A stretch of 64,000 nt of DNA, taken from the NCBI GenBank assembly GCA_965112735.1, contig OZ218961.1, positions 310,001 through 374,000 of the forward strand. The letters run 5' to 3'. The notes beneath the pieces were generated by a model. It had not been told where the DNA came from and did not search any database. It was given only the letters and a program-made list of their open reading frames with translations. Each line of letters opens with the position of its first letter. Within the stretch, counting starts at the first letter, position 1. The DNA is from Phaeosaccion multiseriatum. Its lineage: Eukaryota; Ochrophyta, other classes. Shown here piece by piece: positions 17,896 through 29,900 of this stretch. The position numbers and the translations under genes are program-made.

Positions 17896-19926
17896 AAAGT
17901 AGATGGAGGCTCTGCAGTGAGTGAACCACATGCAACTCTTGTCCATCGACAAGCTTTTGCATCCCAATCCAATGGGGCGGTAAGGACGGGAGAAGATGGC
18001 AGCAGACAGGACACCTTCGCGTCATCTACTCCGGTGGCCGTCTTGCGTGGGCCTGCTTTCAGCTCTCTCTCCAGTACTTTCTGTATGTCTCATCAAAGAG
18101 GATGGAAGGGAGAGGGGGAAGAGGGTTTACACAGTGCTTTACATTTGGTACCTCTCAGTTCCTCTCAATCTCTTACTTCACCCCCCCCCCGCTCTCTTTT
18201 CTCTCTCTCTCTCTCTATCTCTATCTCCCGACCTTCCTCTCTCTCTCTCCCTCCCCTCTTCCACCGCACTCACTCTGCCCCCCCCCCCACAGCTGGAGAC
18301 CCTGGCAGCGGAGAGGGAGGAGTACGTTGTGCAAGCAGCGGCCAATTGGGAGGAGTGGGGCCAGCAAATAGGAAACCTCGAAGACGAATTCAAGCTTCTC
18401 AAGGTTAGGGAGGGAGGGAGGGAGGGAGCGAAGTGAAGAAATCAGAAAAAGAAGACGGGCTGACACACTACCATCCATTTCTTCTAAATACTGTCAAAAA
18501 AACCCGCACCGGCACTCTGTCTGTTATGTCAACAAAACGGAGCAGGGGCGCATGCTAAACGATACCCTTGAGGTGGATGAAGACGCCAAGATTAAGGTGG
18601 TGACGAGCGTACTTGATGTGTGCGATAACTTCGCAAGGGCCAACCAGGTGAGTGAGGGAGGGATGGATGGAGGGACGGAGGGAGGGAGGGAGCAGGGAGG
18701 CAGGCAGGGAGGGAGGCAGGGAGGGAGGGAGCAGGGAGGGGGGGAGGGAGGGAGGGAGGGCGGGCGGGGGGGAGGAAGGAAGAAGGGGGGAGGGAGGCAG
18801 GGAGGGGGGGAGGGAGGGAGGGAGGGAGGGAGGGGGGGAGGGTACCTCAGGGCCAATGAGGTCAGGGAGTCTATTGTGTGGAGCAGGGGGAGAGGGGTCA
18901 GGGGCAGGGGTATTGATCAGAGGTATAGAGAGAGAGGGGCAGGGCCGTCAGTACTTCCCAGTTGTTGTCTGTCAGTCTGTCAGTCTGTCAGTCTGTTAGT
19001 CTTGTTTGTCTGTCTTCTTGTCTGTCTCTCTGGTTTGTTGGTCTGTCTCGCCCTGACTATTTGTTTTCCTCTCTCTCTGTGTGTCTCCTTCCCTCCCTCC
19101 CTCCCTCCCTCCCTCCCCTCCTTCTTGATGGATGGATTGATTGATTGATGTATCGGGGGTGTACTTTCTACTACACAGGCCATCAAGCCCAAGGACGAGA
19201 CCGAGGAGAAGATCGTAACGTACTACAGAGCTATCTACGACAAGATTCTCGGGGATGTCTTCAAGGAGCTCGGGGTGGACGGCGTAGATACAGTTGGCGT
19301 ACCCTTCGATTACAACATGCACAACGCCGTCATGCGCCAGCCTTCTGAAGAGCACGAGGAGGACACTGTGAGTGGCGGGAGAGAAGGGAGGGGAGGGAGG
19401 GAGGGAGGGGAAGAATGGAGGGGGGCAGGGATCGGAGGGAAGGAGCAAGGAGACACACACCTGTGCTGGGAGGAAGGCGGATGGGAGAAAGTACCGCTTG
19501 GTCCATTGGGAGGGTGGTTGATTGGCTGGTGGGTGGGTTGGTGGATTGGTAGGTTGGTGGGTTCGTCTGACCTTGCCGCTCCATCGTCTTCCATTTGGGC
19601 AGAACTCCTCCAGAGATTGCTAGCGTACGTTGTATCGAAGTAATTGCTAGCGTACGTTGTCTCGAAGTACAACGCATTAACGCGCGAGAGGCGAGACCCC
19701 TTCCTTGCTGCGGGTGGGTGCTACTTCGATTGTATTTCTCATCTCTCTCTCTTTCTCCCTCTCTCTCTCCTCTCTCTCTCTCGATCTCCCGATCTCTGTC
19801 TCTGTCTCTTGTGTATCCATCAACCTCTCGTCCCTCTCATCTAAGGTCATGTCGGAAATGGCCCCAGGCTTCCGCATGGGGGAAAGGGTCATCAGACCTG
19901 CCATGGTGGTAGTGAGCGCGGGATGA
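17055..19926 (+). CDS. grpE: GrpE nucleotide exchange factor, plastid-targeted
   Basis: Five exons: 17055-17639, 18293-18403, about 18546-18647, 19179-19367 and 19846-19926 (355 residues). The start MGWLSTSAALVFAVAL is signal peptide-like, followed by CQGFIGPAPLSSS, with a Phe after the predicted cleavage as in ochrophyte plastid presequences. Then come a Gln/Gly-rich linker, a coiled coil (LETLAAEREEYVVQAAANW) and the GrpE core: VLDVCDNFARA, KELGVDGVDTVGVPFDYNMH, AVMRQPSEE and the final beta segment RVIRPAMVVVS. GrpE drives ADP release from Hsp70/DnaK, here presumably the stromal Hsp70. The exon 1 end is duplicated: VLEKKVGG with a donor-like site occurs at 17532 and again at 17640. The acceptor of exon 3 is weak (AGCAG at 18541-18545), so a few residues there are uncertain. 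Introns 3 and 4 have GGGA tracts at the start and CT tracts at the end. Confidence 0.92.
18660..18840 (+). repeat. (GGGA)n-rich tract in grpE intron 3
   Basis: It lies directly after the donor at 18648. A complementary (CTCC)n tract is at 19089-19120, before the acceptor at 19178. Confidence 0.9.
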
Positions 19927-20844
19927 CGAGGGAGGCTAGAGGCTATCGGGTACCGGGTGTCAGGTGGACCAGGTGCAACGATGTATCAGGTGTCTGGACG
20001 GAACGACGGGAGGGTCGGGGGTAGTGGTCTGCGGGTGGGTGAGTGAGGAGGAGAGAGGTGGACGGTCGATGTAACGGGTCCACTCTGCTCATCCGTTCAC
20101 ATGCATGGGCACGCAGTCGGGGTTTGGGGGGATGGAGACCCAATAAGGAGTTATTGAGGGGGGGGGGGGGGGGATGAAAGAGGGGTAGTGGCGGTGAGAG
20201 AGGCATAGAGAGAGAAATCGGGACAGAGAGAGGGGCAGAGAGAGAGAGAGAGAGAAATTACGGTATGATGCGGATAGGACCATTCCCAGGGGGGCGGGTG
20301 CCCTGATGTAGAGGCGTATGGGGCAAAGGATGCCGTATCTTACTGTCGTAGTAGTAGTGGTTGGGTTGATTGGGTGGTACGGATGGCAGAGGCAGGCTAT
20401 CCTTTCGCCCCCCCCATGAATTAATTTAACTAACGAAGACGTACCGAAATGAATGTTAAAGTGTGAGAGAGTGAACGAGAGCATATCAAAATTCCTTTCA
20501 ACTCGCTACCAGGTCGTCTATCCAGCTACCTTCCACTGGCCCACGCTTACTGGTTGCCTGGGCCTCTCCCCCAATAGGGCAGGCCACTAAAAGAATAGAA
20601 TGTCCTTCTCTTGATTGGCGAGAAGAGGTGAGACGTTGACAACTGTGACTCCGAACTCGGGGTGGTGGCCGTTTCTTTTTTGTAACCGCTCCTTCTTGGA
20701 ACGAAAATAACGGCCGCAACTGCCCCTGGTATTCGCATTTCAAGGGGCAGCACTCTTGGCACTTGCCCACCAAGGGTAGCGAGCTCGCCAAAGACAAGCA
20801 CGCAGACCATAGTTGAGTTAACCATATACGTTTGCAGCAATAAG
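19927..20844. other. Intergenic region between grpE and the 20845 gene
   Basis: This 918-bp stretch holds a G run (20159-20173), short GA tracts and a GAGGCGTATGGGGC word (20303-20316). No convincing gene; the minus-strand frames look random. Confidence 0.5.
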
Positions 20845-22085
20845 ATGATGGGCATTCGGCATCATGAACCGCACGAGCAGCACCATCACCAGCACCAGCA
20901 GCAGGAGGAGCAGCAGCAACGGGGGGCCTCAGCTCGAATACTGGCCGCTCTCTTAATGCTGCGTTCACCAGCACGGTCCAAGAGCAGAGTGGTGGCGCCT
21001 GCTTCTAAGAAGAAAACGGAGGAAAGGCTAAGGGCAGCGGGGTGGGGCGCAGGAGGCCAGCAAGAAAGAGGAATGCAGTGCTCTACCCCTGATGGAGGTG
21101 GAACAAGGCAACGAGGCTCAGGGAGGGGAGAAGAGCACGGGCACAAGAATGCTGCGCAGCAGCAGCGAGCCCCTTCTATATTCTTCCCCCCTTTCCCCCC
21201 CTCGCAGTCCAGTAGTGCTCCCCACTACAACGAAACGGGGGCGGCAACGACGATGAAGACTCCTCCTACTGCCGCTACTGCGAAGTCACCCTCCTCCGGC
21301 GGTACGGGTGGCGCTCGTGGTTTCTGGGCGGCAGCAGGGGGAGGTCTCAGATCAGCCCCCTCCGCTTGGGGGGGGGGTTCTCGCCCTTCAAGTGCTACGC
21401 GGGGGAAAATTGGCCATTCCCCCGCCTACTACCGTAGGGGCTCCGAATCTGACACAGGAGGAGGAAGCAGGAGTGGTACTGGCTGCGACGGCGGCCACGA
21501 CAGTACCGGCAGTACCGCTAGGATCAGCGGGAGCAGCGGCATGAGCCCGAGCCCCAGTCCTAACACTGCCGACTACGAGGTGGACTTGCCCTCGGGGCCT
21601 GCCCGAGAGAGAAGGGAAATCGAGGAAGAGTGGGCGTTCTGCTCCTCCTGTTCCTCCTGTTCCTCCTGCTCTTCCTCCTCCTCTGCCTCCTCCTCCTCGT
21701 CCTATGCTATGAACGATGACGACGAAGTAGACGGGTTGGGCATGACCCAGACCGACAACAATGAGCAACGCGACAACCAAGCCCAAGCATGGCCCAGCAG
21801 GATCAACAGGAGAAGCAGCCTCCGGAGGAGTATGGAATACCCTCGCCGGTACTTCTGCCATCCCTTTCAGCAGCATCATCATAACCATCACCACGACCGC
21901 CACGGCTTTGCGTCTGCCGTCGATGGTCCGCCCGACCCAGGCTCAGTTCCAACAACGCCGGTCGATTACCACCGCCCTCGGCCGTCGCCCCTTTGGCGAG
22001 CGACAGACGAGACTTTGACATCACTTGTCTGGTGTCGCTGCAGCAAAGAAGAGGAGATGGAAGAGTTGGAGGTGGAGGACCTGGA

Positions 22086-22125
<40 letters not shown>

Positions 22126-22440
22126 GAGGAGGAGGAGAAGGAACTTAATGGTCACAACCTCGGGTGCCCCCCGACGAGCCCCCACTACTGCGAAGAAGAG
22201 GAGGCACAACAGTTACGCAGGGCGAGGAACAGTCGAAACACGGTAGCCAAACTCATGGCCGAGCAGCGGCAGCGGCAGACGGCGAGGTTGGAACGAGAGC
22301 GACTACTCCGGAGCGAGTCTCACTGTGACGACAACAACAACAACAATCGCTCGGAGTCCGCGTGTGACTGCGAGGCCAGCCCCACTAGTTTCCGTCGCTC
22401 CGACCCGAGGCATCAGAAATGCTTTCCCCTCTGCCTGTGA
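20845..22440 (+). CDS. Unknown low-complexity protein, His/Gln/Ser/Glu-rich
   Basis: One uninterrupted frame of 531 codons (start at 20845 or 20848). It has an N-terminal His/Gln-rich segment, a basic stretch (RSPARSKSRVVAPASKKK), long Ser/Gly/Pro-rich parts, a CSSCSSCSS run at about residue 270, a second His cluster (HHHNHHHDRH), poly-Gln followed by poly-Glu near residue 420, and a charged helix toward the end (RNSRNTVAKLMAEQRQRQ). No known fold is recognisable. Composition would suit a disordered nuclear or signalling protein, but the length of the frame is the main evidence. It lacks the dispersed words common in the next gene. An intronless gene or a large exon of a bigger gene are both possible. 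Confidence 0.5.
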
Positions 22441-23411
22441 GGCGTGATTGTAAACCAAACAATGGGGCAGCACCCCCCCTACCCCCCTGGGGCACTTGCA
22501 GTCAGTTCTGCATGGGTCATCATCGCTAACCGTCGCCCCGCTGGGTCGCTGGGAGCAAGGTATAGCCGACCGCTTACACGCCACAAATTGAGCTATCGCT
22601 ACCTCCAGCGTCAGACGGCACACTACCAGCTATTGTCGGCCTGCTACCACAAGGGATCGGGCAGAGGTATATGGGCAGAAGGGGGGGGGGGGAAGGGCCG
22701 GCGCCAGCGGGCAAGTTATCAGTTTGTAACGCGTGCCAATGGCGTAGCTTTTGAGACATGTGGAATAGTGTGGCAACGGGTCGAGGATAGCTATCGTAGT
22801 CGTCAGTGCTTTCCTTCGGCCACACACACACACACATGAATGAATATCTCTATAAGTCAATAAAATTATACTTCCTCTGGCCCATAGACCTCCAAATTTC
22901 TCCCTGACTTATATATGCATTTTTCTTCTCCCCCCCTTCTCCTTTGTACGAGGCTCTTCAAAGAGCTACTTGCTATCGATCAGGCCAAGAACGCCACAAC
23001 AACACACTCCTGAGACTCTGAAGACATTTAAATCTCTCTCCGATCTCTTCCCTGCCCGCTTTGATACCTAATCCCTCCTCTTTCACTCCATTTTCCGTAC
23101 TCCCATGTGTCCCAAAGGAGAGGAGAGAGGAGAGGAGCATGGGAGGTAGAGATGGGCGACCTTTAGTTTCCTCTTCTTCCTGCTCTGTTGCAGCGAACGA
23201 CCTTCCCCTCTCAGTCCGTGTGTCTTGGTGCTCTTCGCAGACATTCCGCGACAATGCAGTGGAATTGAACATTGGCACAAAGCAAGGCCGGTGGCAGTTG
23301 AAAAGTGGGGGACTTCGTGTCACCACCACCGCAAGAGCGACAGGATCCGACAGGATATCCTGACAGCCCTAGACAGTAGCAGCTTGGTGCTCAGCAGCAG
23401 CAGCAGCAGCC
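22441..23411. other. Intergenic region upstream of VPS13B-like gene
   Basis: Contains a diverged dispersed repeat (22560-22760, with GCCGGCGCCAGC), a GAGGTATATGGGCAG word (22664-22678), a (CA)n tract (22821-22836) and the 5' flank of the VPS13B gene. CAGCAGCAG triplets directly precede its start codon. No gene seen. Confidence 0.5.
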
Positions 23412-23880
23412 ATGCGTGCCTTTGACCTGATGACCGCGCCACTAAAGAGCATGCTCACGAGAGCTCTTCAGGAGCAGCTCAGCAAGTACATTCAGGGCAT
23501 CGAGTTGGAAGGTGAGATATGCCAAAGTATGGCACACCAACTCCGGGACGATAAACTGACACATCCTATCCTATACACCTTCATTCATTCATGACTCTGT
23601 ACATCCATCCCTTCATTGATTATCCGCTCTACACCTTCATTCATGACTCTATACATCCATCCTTTCATTGATTACCCGCTCTTTTTGCTGTCCCTTCTTA
23701 TCTGCTCTTCCTCCCCCTCCTCCTCCCCCCCCCCCCTCCTCCTCCTCCTCCTCCTTCTTCTTCTTCTTCTTCTTCTTCTTCTTCTTCTTCTCTTCCTCCT
23801 CCTCCCCCTCCCCCTCCTCCTTCTCCTTCTCCCCCCCCCCTCCTCCTCCTACTTCCTCTACTACTTCTACAACAACAATA

Positions 23881-23917
<37 letters not shown>

Positions 23918-26900
23918 TTACTACTATTACTACTACCCCTCCTCCTCCTGCTCGTCTACCTCCTCCTCCCCCCCTTCCTTTGCTTAGGCCTGGGCCTGCT
24001 GCTGGGTGGCGATTTGGTTCTCCACAACCTCGAGTTACGTAAGGACGTGCTGCAGGAGAGTTTGCGCGTCCCCACGCACTTTGACTTCTCCCGGGGGTTC
24101 ATCAAGGTGAGCCAATCCAGCCATGCCCAGACGCTTGCAATGCCCATACGCCTCTTGCTTTCCCTCTTGTTCGCCTCTCACCCTCTCTTCTCTCCCAATG
24201 TCCCTTGTAACCGTTGGAAGTCTCTCTCTCCTCTCTATAAATAGCCCTCGTATTTCGCCCTCTCTCTCTCTCTCTCTTTGTCCCTCCCATCCCCACTCTC
24301 TCTCTCTCTTTTGCAATCGATTTGAACCCCACCCCGGGTCTTTCCCCTACCCCCTTCCTCAACACCATCACCATCCCCTGCCCTCCCCACACAATCATCG
24401 AAATACGACTGTCCATGTGACCCTGTATGTACTTACAAACCCCCCTTCTCACCACCCCCAGGAGCTGCGCATCCACATCCCGTGGACACGGCTGCAGAGC
24501 CGCCCTATCGAGATTCGGTTCCACACCATTGAGCTGATCATGACTCCGACGACGGTGCATGCCAGCAGGTGAGAGGCATATGGGCAGGCCTGGCCGGAAG
24601 GGAGACAGAGCGGCAGATAGAAGGCGCAGACGAAGATACGGCTCTTCTGTGGTTGCATGGGTGGGAAATCCCCCTCCCAAGGGGGGGAGTGAAGAACAGG
24701 CCAATGGGTTGGGCTGAGTAGCCGCCGCTCCCTTTGCCAATGTTTGCTTTGATACGGTTGTTTGTAGTCTCCCTACTACTAAAAGTAATACTACCTCTCC
24801 TATTTGCCTTCCTCTAACCTTTCGATGCTCCTCCTCCTCCTCCTACTCCTACTCCTACTCCTACTCCTCCTCCTCCTCCTCCTCCTCCTCCTCCTCCTCC
24901 TCCCCCCTCTCTCAGTGCTCCTGATGCCTCCCCCGGCGCCCCCGCAGGCCAGCAGCAACCTCACCCTCCACCGCAACCACCACCCCTCTCCACTCGTTCC
25001 CGCTCGTCTTCAATCTGGACTGGTAAGTCGTCGGAACAACCCTCACAGCCTCAGACCTCGTCAGCCGCCGCCGGAGGAGGTGGGAGAGGAGGAGGGGCAG
25101 GGCAGCAGCAGCAGCAGCAGGTGAGGCTCTTTTGCGTACGGGCATATGGGGCGTTTCTGAACGATTACGTAATCTTGTCTTGTTTAGTGCAAATGCCTCT
25201 CTTCCCTATCATAGTCGGGGGTCTCACAGCTTTCGGCGGTTGTGGAAAGTAGCAAAACGTGGTCTTCTGCTCTCCTATCCTTCTCTCTGTCTCAGTGTGC
25301 CCCCCCCCCCCACTCCCTGTCTCAGTCTTTTCTAATCTCTGTTTCCCTCCCCCCCCCTCTCTCTCTCTACCTCTCTCTCCATCTTCATCTCTATTCCCTC
25401 TTTCTCTCCCCGCGTCCTCTTCTCCCCCCAGTCCTCTGCCGGCATGCACGTGTGGATGCAAGCGCTGCTGACCAAGGCCCTGGCCAATGCTTCTGTAACC
25501 GTCACTAACGTCATCTTCAAGCTCGAGGATAACGACATTGTTCTGTCGGCCTCGCTCAAGGTATGTTCCGCAGCCAGTGGAGAGAGAATTAGAGGCATAT
25601 GGGGAGGAGGATTCTTCCCCCCTCCTGTCCCCCCTTCTTCTCTCCCTGAGTCCCTCCTCCCCTTTCTCCTCCTAAACCTCCCCTCTCCTTCCCTATCCTT
25701 CGCGCTCTCCCCCCTCCCCCTGCCCATATACCCTCCTATGTCAATGAATTTCCCTCGCAATGACATGAAACGAACGAGAAAAGTCTCTGCACGTTTTCAC
25801 AGCAAGTCCCTCGGTAGAGTTGGGCACCCCCCTGGGCTCCACCCCACTCGGGATAGCAAGCGATGGCAGCGGATGGATGCCTGCCTACGCCACACTCGAA
25901 GACCCTTTCGGCTTGCTGTACAAAGTCGTAAAGCTTGGTGATCTGACCGTATGTCTCGACAGATACAGCAGTAGCACTACCACCACGACCGGAAGCAGCA
26001 GTAGCAGCAGCGACAGAAGTAGAGGCTGGAGAGGCGGGAGCAGAGGCGGGCGCGACTCAGTCGGGGGTGGAGGTGGTGATACAGCAACAACAGCAGCCGC
26101 CAGGCCCAGGGGTGAGGGCTCTCGGAAGCGGGTTCAGATCTTCGAGGTGAGTTGAGGAGGAAGAAGGAGAGGAAGGAGGGAAGGAGGAGAGGAAAGAGGA
26201 AGGAATGAAGGAAGGAAGGTATGAAGGAAGGAAGGAAGGTTTGAAGGAAGGAAGGAAGGAAGGAAGGTATGAAGGAAGGAAGGAAGGAAGGAAGGAAGGA
26301 AGGAAGGGAAGAAAGAACTGACAGGGGCACACATTTCACATTTCACACAGGCCCATGGGGTCCGAGAGAATTGAAATTGGAACTGAATGCGCCTTTTCTT
26401 CTCCCCTCCCCTCCCCTCCCCTCCCGTCCCAAAGGTCCCCTTGCTCAGCAGGGCGTCTCTGGAGGCCAGGGCCCTGCTCAACGTGTGGATGCTCTTCCCA
26501 AGCTCCAACGACAAGTTCGGCTTAAGCGCCGCTGCAGCAGGAGCAGCAGCAGCAGCCGCCGGTGACAGAGAGAGGCGTGGCTCTCTTCACTCCTCCTCCT
26601 CCTCCTCCAACGCCAACTGTGATGCCAATCATTTCCGCCGCCGGGGCTCCGGTTCTTGGACCGGCATGGATGGCAGTGGAAGGCACAACAACAGCACTAC
26701 GAATCCTGCGAGTAATGTGGGTGGGAGCGCAAGCATATGGGGCCGAATGCCCCTCCTCTGCCCGGCGCAAATGATCCGCAGCGGCTGGGCACGCGTCAAG
26801 GGGGCAAGCGGGATGGAAACAGAGGGAGATGGGGCGGGTGGGATGGCAGCTAATGGTGGCTGTGGCCACAGAGGTGAGCAAGGGAGTTTCCGAGTCGAGG

Positions 26901-29900
26901 ATATGTCACCCTTTTACGACGGTGCGGAGGCGTGGCAGCGGCAAGGAGAACCTTTGAAGGTTGATGAGTGGGAGAGCGGGGGGCCATCTGCTGCCATCGG
27001 ACAGGCGTGGAGCAAGGAGGTGACCATGCCCGTTCCGACCATAACCTTCGACGTTAAAGTACACAACTTTGACTTTTTACTGAGGTGAGGGAAGGAAGGA
27101 AGGAAGGAAGGAAGGAAGGAAGGAAGAGGCAATGGGGGGGGGGGGGGCGTCTCGGGCAGGAAGAAGGGAACGGAACATCAATGTTAGAGGCGTATGGGGA
27201 GAGAGGGGACGCATCTACATCATTGGTATGGGCGCACAAGGGGATGGGGGAAGGAGACTGTCTGAACCGAGAGGAGACTTTTCCTGTTCCCCCGGTAGCA
27301 CAGCTCTCACACTCTTCCTCGACTCGGAAACTCTCCCTCCTCCTCCTCCTGCTCCTCCTCCTCCTCCTCTCGTCTCCTTCAGTGTATCGCAGCTGCAACT
27401 CTTGGTGGAACTTAGTGAACGCCTCAAGGAGAGAGCCTACCCGTCCATCGCTGCCACGAGCAGCGAGTTCGAAACCTGGCGAGCGTTTCAGGACTCGGCG
27501 TATCCGGCGACGACGAGGGCCAACAGCATCAGCTCTCTTGCAGGCGGGAGAGGCTCTTCTTCTCACGCCGCATCACCAACTGCTGCAGCTGGTGGTGCTG
27601 CTTCCTCATCGTCCTCTTCCTCCGCGGCAGCCGCTGCGCCAGGGGGTTACTTGTCGGGGTGGATTCCGCGTTGGCTTGGTGGGGGGGGCGCTTATCACAA
27701 CATGGAGGAGGAAGAGGAGGACTTCGACTACGAAGGTTATGAGGATGATGACGATGACGATGAGGATGAGTACGGCAGGGGTGGGGGGGCGAGCAGCTAT
27801 GGGGCAGGCACGAGTCATATGGGAGGGGAGGAAGATGGCAGTGGACGGCACAGCGGTGCACTACTCGCAGCACCAGAGGAGTTTTACCTTGCTTCTTTGA
27901 CCATCGGGAGCCTCTCGCTGACACTCGTAACGGCTCATGAGGAGGAGGAGGACGAGGACGAGGACGAGGAGGAAGGGGGGGGGGCGGGTGCAGTTGATGG
28001 GGAGGAAGAGGAGAGTGAGGGTTTCCGAGTTGAGGAGGAGGGCGAGGTTAGGCCCTGGTCTGGAAGGAACAGGACTCGTTCTTCTCGGCGTAGGATGGCC
28101 ACGGACACCCCGACCAAGCATGGCAAGCGTCTCGGGCTGGGCTCTGGAGGAGGAGGAAGAGGAGGCCCACTCAGGGCGCCTGACGACGACGACGAGGAGG
28201 AGGAGGACACAACAAGGTTTGGCGACGATGCGGTCTCCGTCATGTCCGTGCCAGTGGCGGGGATGGGCAACGTGCTGGTCGAGATTGGGCCTCTGGCGAC
28301 CCCCAGCACTCCGCACCGCAAGGTGGCTCGTAAGGCGGTGCAACTCTTGAAGCTTCGTATTGATAGCGTCTCAGCCGATGTGCAGGTGCGTCACCCGGTC
28401 CCGTGTTGTTAGGTGCATCACCTGGTCCCGTGTGTGTATGTGTCTGTGTGATGTGTGTGTCTGTGTGATGCGTGTGTGTATGTATGTGTTTGTGTGTGTG
28501 TGTGTGAGGGAGGGAGGAAGGGAGGGAGCGAGGGCGTGAGTGAGTGAGTGCTTGAGTTTTAAATTAAGTTTGTGTATGAGGGAGTGAGTATGTGAGGGAG
28601 TTAGTGAGTGCTTACGTGTGTGAGTGAGTAAGTGAGTGAGTGAGGGAGTGAGTGATGGAGTTAGCGAGTGAGTGAGTGAGTGAGGGAGGGAGGGAGTTAG
28701 CGAGTGGGTAAGTCTCTGACGCGACCCCTTTGGTTTTGGCTGGGCGTAAATTGTGTGTGTGTGTATGTGCGTGTGCGTTGTTTTTTGCATCCCGTCAGGC
28801 TCTTGTATGGACGGACGAAGGGGGCCGATCTGGCCACGCCCTAGACTGCCATCTGCAAGTGGCGGCCATCGCCCTCGATCACAGAACCGTACCCTTTGTT
28901 CTGTGGGGAAATGCCGATGGAATTACCGACGAGATTACCGGTGCTGAGGCTGCAACGGCAGCAACAGCAGCAGCAGGAGGCGGAAGAGGAGGAGGAAGGA
29001 TGGCCGGGGATGGGGGGGAGGGGGACGGTTTCCGAGTCGAGAGGGAGAGCGCCGCAGCCATGCTGCAGAGAAGGTTTCCAGAGCTCGTGGGCATGACCGA
29101 TCCTGACTCCGAGTCGGATTACAGAGGAGGCGACGACCTCACCTCTCCTGGATCACCAACTGCTGGGGGTAGGAGAAGCAGGCCTGCCCCTCAGCTGAGA
29201 GATGGGGTCGACTTGGGTGCCAGCGCCCCTGCGGCCTTGGGGGGATATGCAACTTCAGGAGTTGGTGATACCACAGCTGCAGCTCGCGACGGCGGTGGTG
29301 GGGATGGTGTAGAGGCAGAGGAGGCTGATGAAGACGGGTTGTTCGGAGATGACCCTGGACGTCAGAGCGGAAACCTCCCAACGCTCCCCCCGGGGTTGCT
29401 CAGTCAGAGGCATACGGGGCGGAGAAGGGGCAAGGACCGCGCCATTCAGGTGCGCTTTCTGCGGCTTCAAACACACGAGACAGAGGAGGAGGGAGGCTTC
29501 CGAGTCGAGGAGGAGGAGGAGGACGAGGGGGAGGGGGGCGCGGCGGCGGCGGAGGAGGAGGAAGGCAAGAGAGAAGGAAGACCACTAGCGGGTACCGGTG
29601 TCGGAAAGAAGGCCGGCAGCGGCAGTAGCCTTGGTCAAGGTAAAGGCCAGGCTTCTTCCTCCTCTTTCTCCTCTCCGGCAACTCCGAGGCAGGACACTGG
29701 GGGCGGTGCACTCATGTGTCTCGGAGCTAGTGCGGCCGCTCTGCAGCAGCAGTTGGTGATACAACAGCAGCAGCAGCAGTTGGTGATACAGCAGGAGCCC
29801 CTGCCGGTGGCGTGGCGTAAGAGCGTGCAGCATTGGTATGAAGCAAGCCTTGGGCCTCTTGATGTGCGGCTGAGCAGCACTGTGCTTCAAGGGCTTGAAG

